Assembly (NCBI GenBank): GCA_964521085.1
Contig: CAZFPL010000001.1
Location: forward strand, 62,001-126,000
DNA length: 64,000 nucleotides
Source of the DNA: JAFGKK01 sp964521085
Lineage (GTDB): Bacteria; Chloroflexota; Anaerolineae; Anaerolineales; RBG-16-64-43
Reading direction: 5' to 3'
Part shown: in pieces, positions 62,164 through 64,000 of the stretch
Layout: each line of letters begins with the position of its first letter
Position numbering within the stretch: position 1 is the first letter of the stretch
Made by a program: the position numbers and the translations under genes
The notes under the pieces: generated by a model
Told to the model about the DNA's origin: nothing
Seen by the model: the letters and a program-made list of their open reading frames with translations, nothing else
The model's database searches: none

Positions 62164-64000
62164 TCAGGTGATATTTTCCGGGTTGGGCATCTCGGGGGGT
62201 AAGGTCTGTCCCACTTGCACCGGAAGGAGGACAAAAAAGGTGGTCCCGTGGCCGATCTGGCTTTCCAGCCAGATCCGACCTCCCATGGCTTCGGTGAGGG
62301 TTCGGGCCACGGCCATCCCCACGCCGGTGTCCCCCAGGCCTTCGATCAGGGGCCCTTCCGTCCGGTATAACCGGGTGAACACGCGCGGTTGATCCTCGGC
62401 GGCGATCCCCGGCCCGCTGTCTTTGACCGTGATGAGCAGCGCAAGTTGTTGGTTCTGCTCCGCCAACGGAGTGTGCGTTGTAAGCACGACCTCCTTTTCC
62501 GGCGGCGTGATCAGCACGGCGTTCTGCACCAGGTGGTTGAGGATTTGCTGCAGGGCGTCCCGGTCGATTTCAACCGGAGGCATTTCCTCGTCGACGTCCA
62601 GCCGCAGGACGAGGTTCTTTTCGCGGACGGTTTCGCTGGTTCCTGTGATGGCGGTGTCGATGATGCTGGCCACGTCCACCGGCTGCATCCGCGGAGCGGC
62701 GATTTTCTCCGGCAGCAGCAGCAATTGAAGAAGGTCTTCAAACAAGGCTTCGGTCCGGGTGATGCTGGCGCGGATCCGGTCCAAAAACTTCCGTTGCATG
62801 GCACCGAGGATTCCCGCGGATTCAGAAAGCAGCAGGTCCGTGTAGCCCACCATGGAGGAAAACGGCTGGCGGATTTCCGAAATCAAACCGGTGACCATTC
62901 CGACGTCGGCTCCGAAGGTCAGTTTCTTTCCGGCTTCAGGGGGCGGGGGCGGTTGGAGCAATGCCGATTGCAGATGCGCGTATTCGGTGAGGGTTTTGCG
63001 CAATTCATTCTGGATCCGTGTGACTTCCTGCTGATATTTCTTCTCGGATTCATCGAGCGCGTTTCTCAATCGGGTGATTTCCACGCCGGCGAAGGCGTCC
63101 CCGGCGGTAGGAATCGCGCCGGTCATGGTTTGGATCTGCTGCAATTCCCCCTGCAAGCGCTGATTTTCAATGCGCATGGTATCCGAGGAGGCGGCGGATT
63201 CCTTGAACTGCGAGGATTCGCGCTGCGCGGCAAGCAGCTCGGCCCGGGTGGTCTCCAGTTCCTCCTGCAGCCGGGTGATCCATCCGTCCTTCTGCTGGAT
63301 CGACAGCATCCATTGTTTTTCCGCATCGGTTCCGGCTGCGGGAATCGGTACCGTCGCGCCCGGCAGGGCATCCTGATCCTTCACCAGCGATGCCAATCCC
63401 TCGGCGCGTTCGCGTTCTTTGCGCCATTCCTGTTCCGCCTGCTCCAGCCGGGTTTCCAGGTTCATCCGCTCCGTTTGCAGGCGCTCGCTATCCTCCTGAA
63501 GCCGCGCGGTTTCCTGCTGCGATTCGTCCAACCCCTGCTCGATCACATTGTGGCTGTGCATCTGCTGGAGTGCTGAACTGCAAGCCTGGGCAAACGCCTG
63601 GGCGACGGCTTCATCCTCTTCGCGCCATTCCTCGCCGGAATAGGAAGCCAGAAGCAGGATCCCCATGGCGGCTTCGTCGCCGAGTGGGAGGGGCGCGTAG
63701 AGTGCCGGGCCGGCTTGCGGCAGTTGGGCTTTTTCAGCGATTCCCCGGAGAGCCTGTTCTGCTTCCTGTTTGCCCAGGCGCATGATTTCCCGGCCGGATA
63801 CCGCAAAATGAAGCTGCGGGATGCCTTCGGAGGTCAAGGTGAAGCCGGGAAGGTTTTGGGAGTTGACCCGGTCATAACCGGAGATGAACTCGACGCCGTC
63901 CCCTTTCTCGGAGGAGGCGATGAAATACGCGATTTCCACCCGCATTGCGTTGCAGACCCAAGCCGTTATGGCCTGCGGCAAATCCTGAGGTTCAATGGTG
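62164..64000 (-). CDS. GAF/coiled-coil sensor kinase-like protein without phosphoacceptor His; 5' end outside window
   Basis: The frame is open to the window edge (TIEPQDLPQAITAWV precedes the first listed start TTG 63981), so the gene begins outside. An N-terminal GAF-like domain (AMGILLLASYSGEEWREEDE) is followed by a long coiled coil (about residues 165-330), a HisKA-like helix pair and an ATPase domain (LNHLVQNAVLITPP, DSGPGIAAEDQP, GDTGVGMAVARTL). The usual SHELRTPL box reads ISEIRQPF: the His position is Ser. It may bind ATP and work as a pseudokinase or with another kinase. About 66 nt upstream of the regulator gene on the same strand. Confidence 0.85.
   Translation of the reverse strand, partial: TIEPQDLPQAITAWVCNAMRVEIAYFIASSEKGDGVEFISGYDRVNSQNLPGFTLTSEGIPQLHFAVSGREIMRLGKQEAEQALRGIAEKAQLPQAGPALYAPLPLGDEAAMGILLLASYSGEEWREEDEAVAQAFAQACSSALQQMHSHNVIEQGLDESQQETARLQEDSERLQTERMNLETRLEQAEQEWRKERERAEGLASLVKDQDALPGATVPIPAAGTDAEKQWMLSIQQKDGWITRLQEELETTRAELLAAQRESSQFKESAASSDTMRIENQRLQGELQQIQTMTGAIPTAGDAFAGVEITRLRNALDESEKKYQQEVTRIQNELRKTLTEYAHLQSALLQPPPPPEAGKKLTFGADVGMVTGLISEIRQPFSSMVGYTDLLLSESAGILGAMQRKFLDRIRASITRTEALFEDLLQLLLLPEKIAAPRMQPVDVASIIDTAITGTSETVREKNLVLRLDVDEEMPPVEIDRDALQQILNHLVQNAVLITPPEKEVVLTTHTPLAEQNQQLALLITVKDSGPGIAAEDQPRVFTRLYRTEGPLIEGLGDTGVGMAVARTLTEAMGGRIWLESQIGHGTTFFVLLPVQVGQTLPPEMPNPENIT

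Overview
The window looks like part of a Chloroflexota chromosome, most likely Anaerolineae. This is an inference from gene content; there is no rRNA here to confirm it. The support is GC-rich DNA, many secreted lipoproteins with Thr/Pro-rich linkers, a large MalT-type (LAL) regulator, LCP and MreB-like proteins, a DUF6062-type protein, a Rab-like small GTPase, and frequent short palindromic repeats between genes. I saw no tRNA, rRNA, CRISPR array, transposase or phage gene.

Layout. 1-4.2 kb: a tandem pair of TolB/WD40-like lipoproteins, the first broken by an in-frame TGA, then an LCP-family envelope protein. 4.2-10.5 kb: three tandem RCC1-repeat lipoproteins plus a fourth, decayed copy. 10.7-12.4 kb: a histidine kinase/response regulator pair. 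12.7-18.6 kb: two more RCC1 lipoproteins around an SBBP-like propeller lipoprotein and an MreB-like protein that has lost its expected catalytic residues. 18.7-32.4 kb: a mostly minus-strand accessory block (a frameshifted CxxC protein, MBL-fold hydrolase, alpha/beta hydrolase, methyltransferase, CPBP protease, barrel-fold lipoprotein, Dph6-like PP-loop enzyme, ABC-2 exporter, LAL regulator, DUF362 Tat protein).

32.8-40.5 kb: an F1-ATPase-only cluster (atpA-G-D-C) behind an M42 aminopeptidase, then ruvA-ruvC-yebC. 40.7-44.8 kb: an ECF sigma/anti-sigma pair, a GNAT acetyltransferase, a Rab-like GTPase beside a possible longin/roadblock partner, and a DUF6062-type protein. 44.8-52.8 kb: de novo pyrimidine synthesis (pyrC, pyrB and a pyrF-pyrE fusion on +; pyrD and a 1013-residue protein ending in PyrK on -). 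The plus-strand arm starts with a strong promoter, a short leader frame and two tandem terminator hairpins. 53.1-59.8 kb: a PadR regulator with a near-perfect palindromic operator and its ABC exporter, a GT39-like glycosyltransferase, a membrane protein behind a promoter carrying a LexA-type box, a ClbS/DfsB-like protein and a lytic transglycosylase. 59.9-64 kb: a second two-component system and a GAF/coiled-coil kinase-like protein without its phosphoacceptor His, cut by the window end.

Most unusual features: (1) a degenerate DNA-methyltransferase-like domain fused to PyrK; (2) RCC1 lipoproteins that always carry 7 or 14 repeats, i.e. one or two whole seven-bladed propellers, with a Cys pair in nearly every blade; (3) an MreB homologue without its catalytic residues; (4) the attenuator-like pyr leader; (5) palindromic repeats filling the spacers of the split ATP synthase operon.
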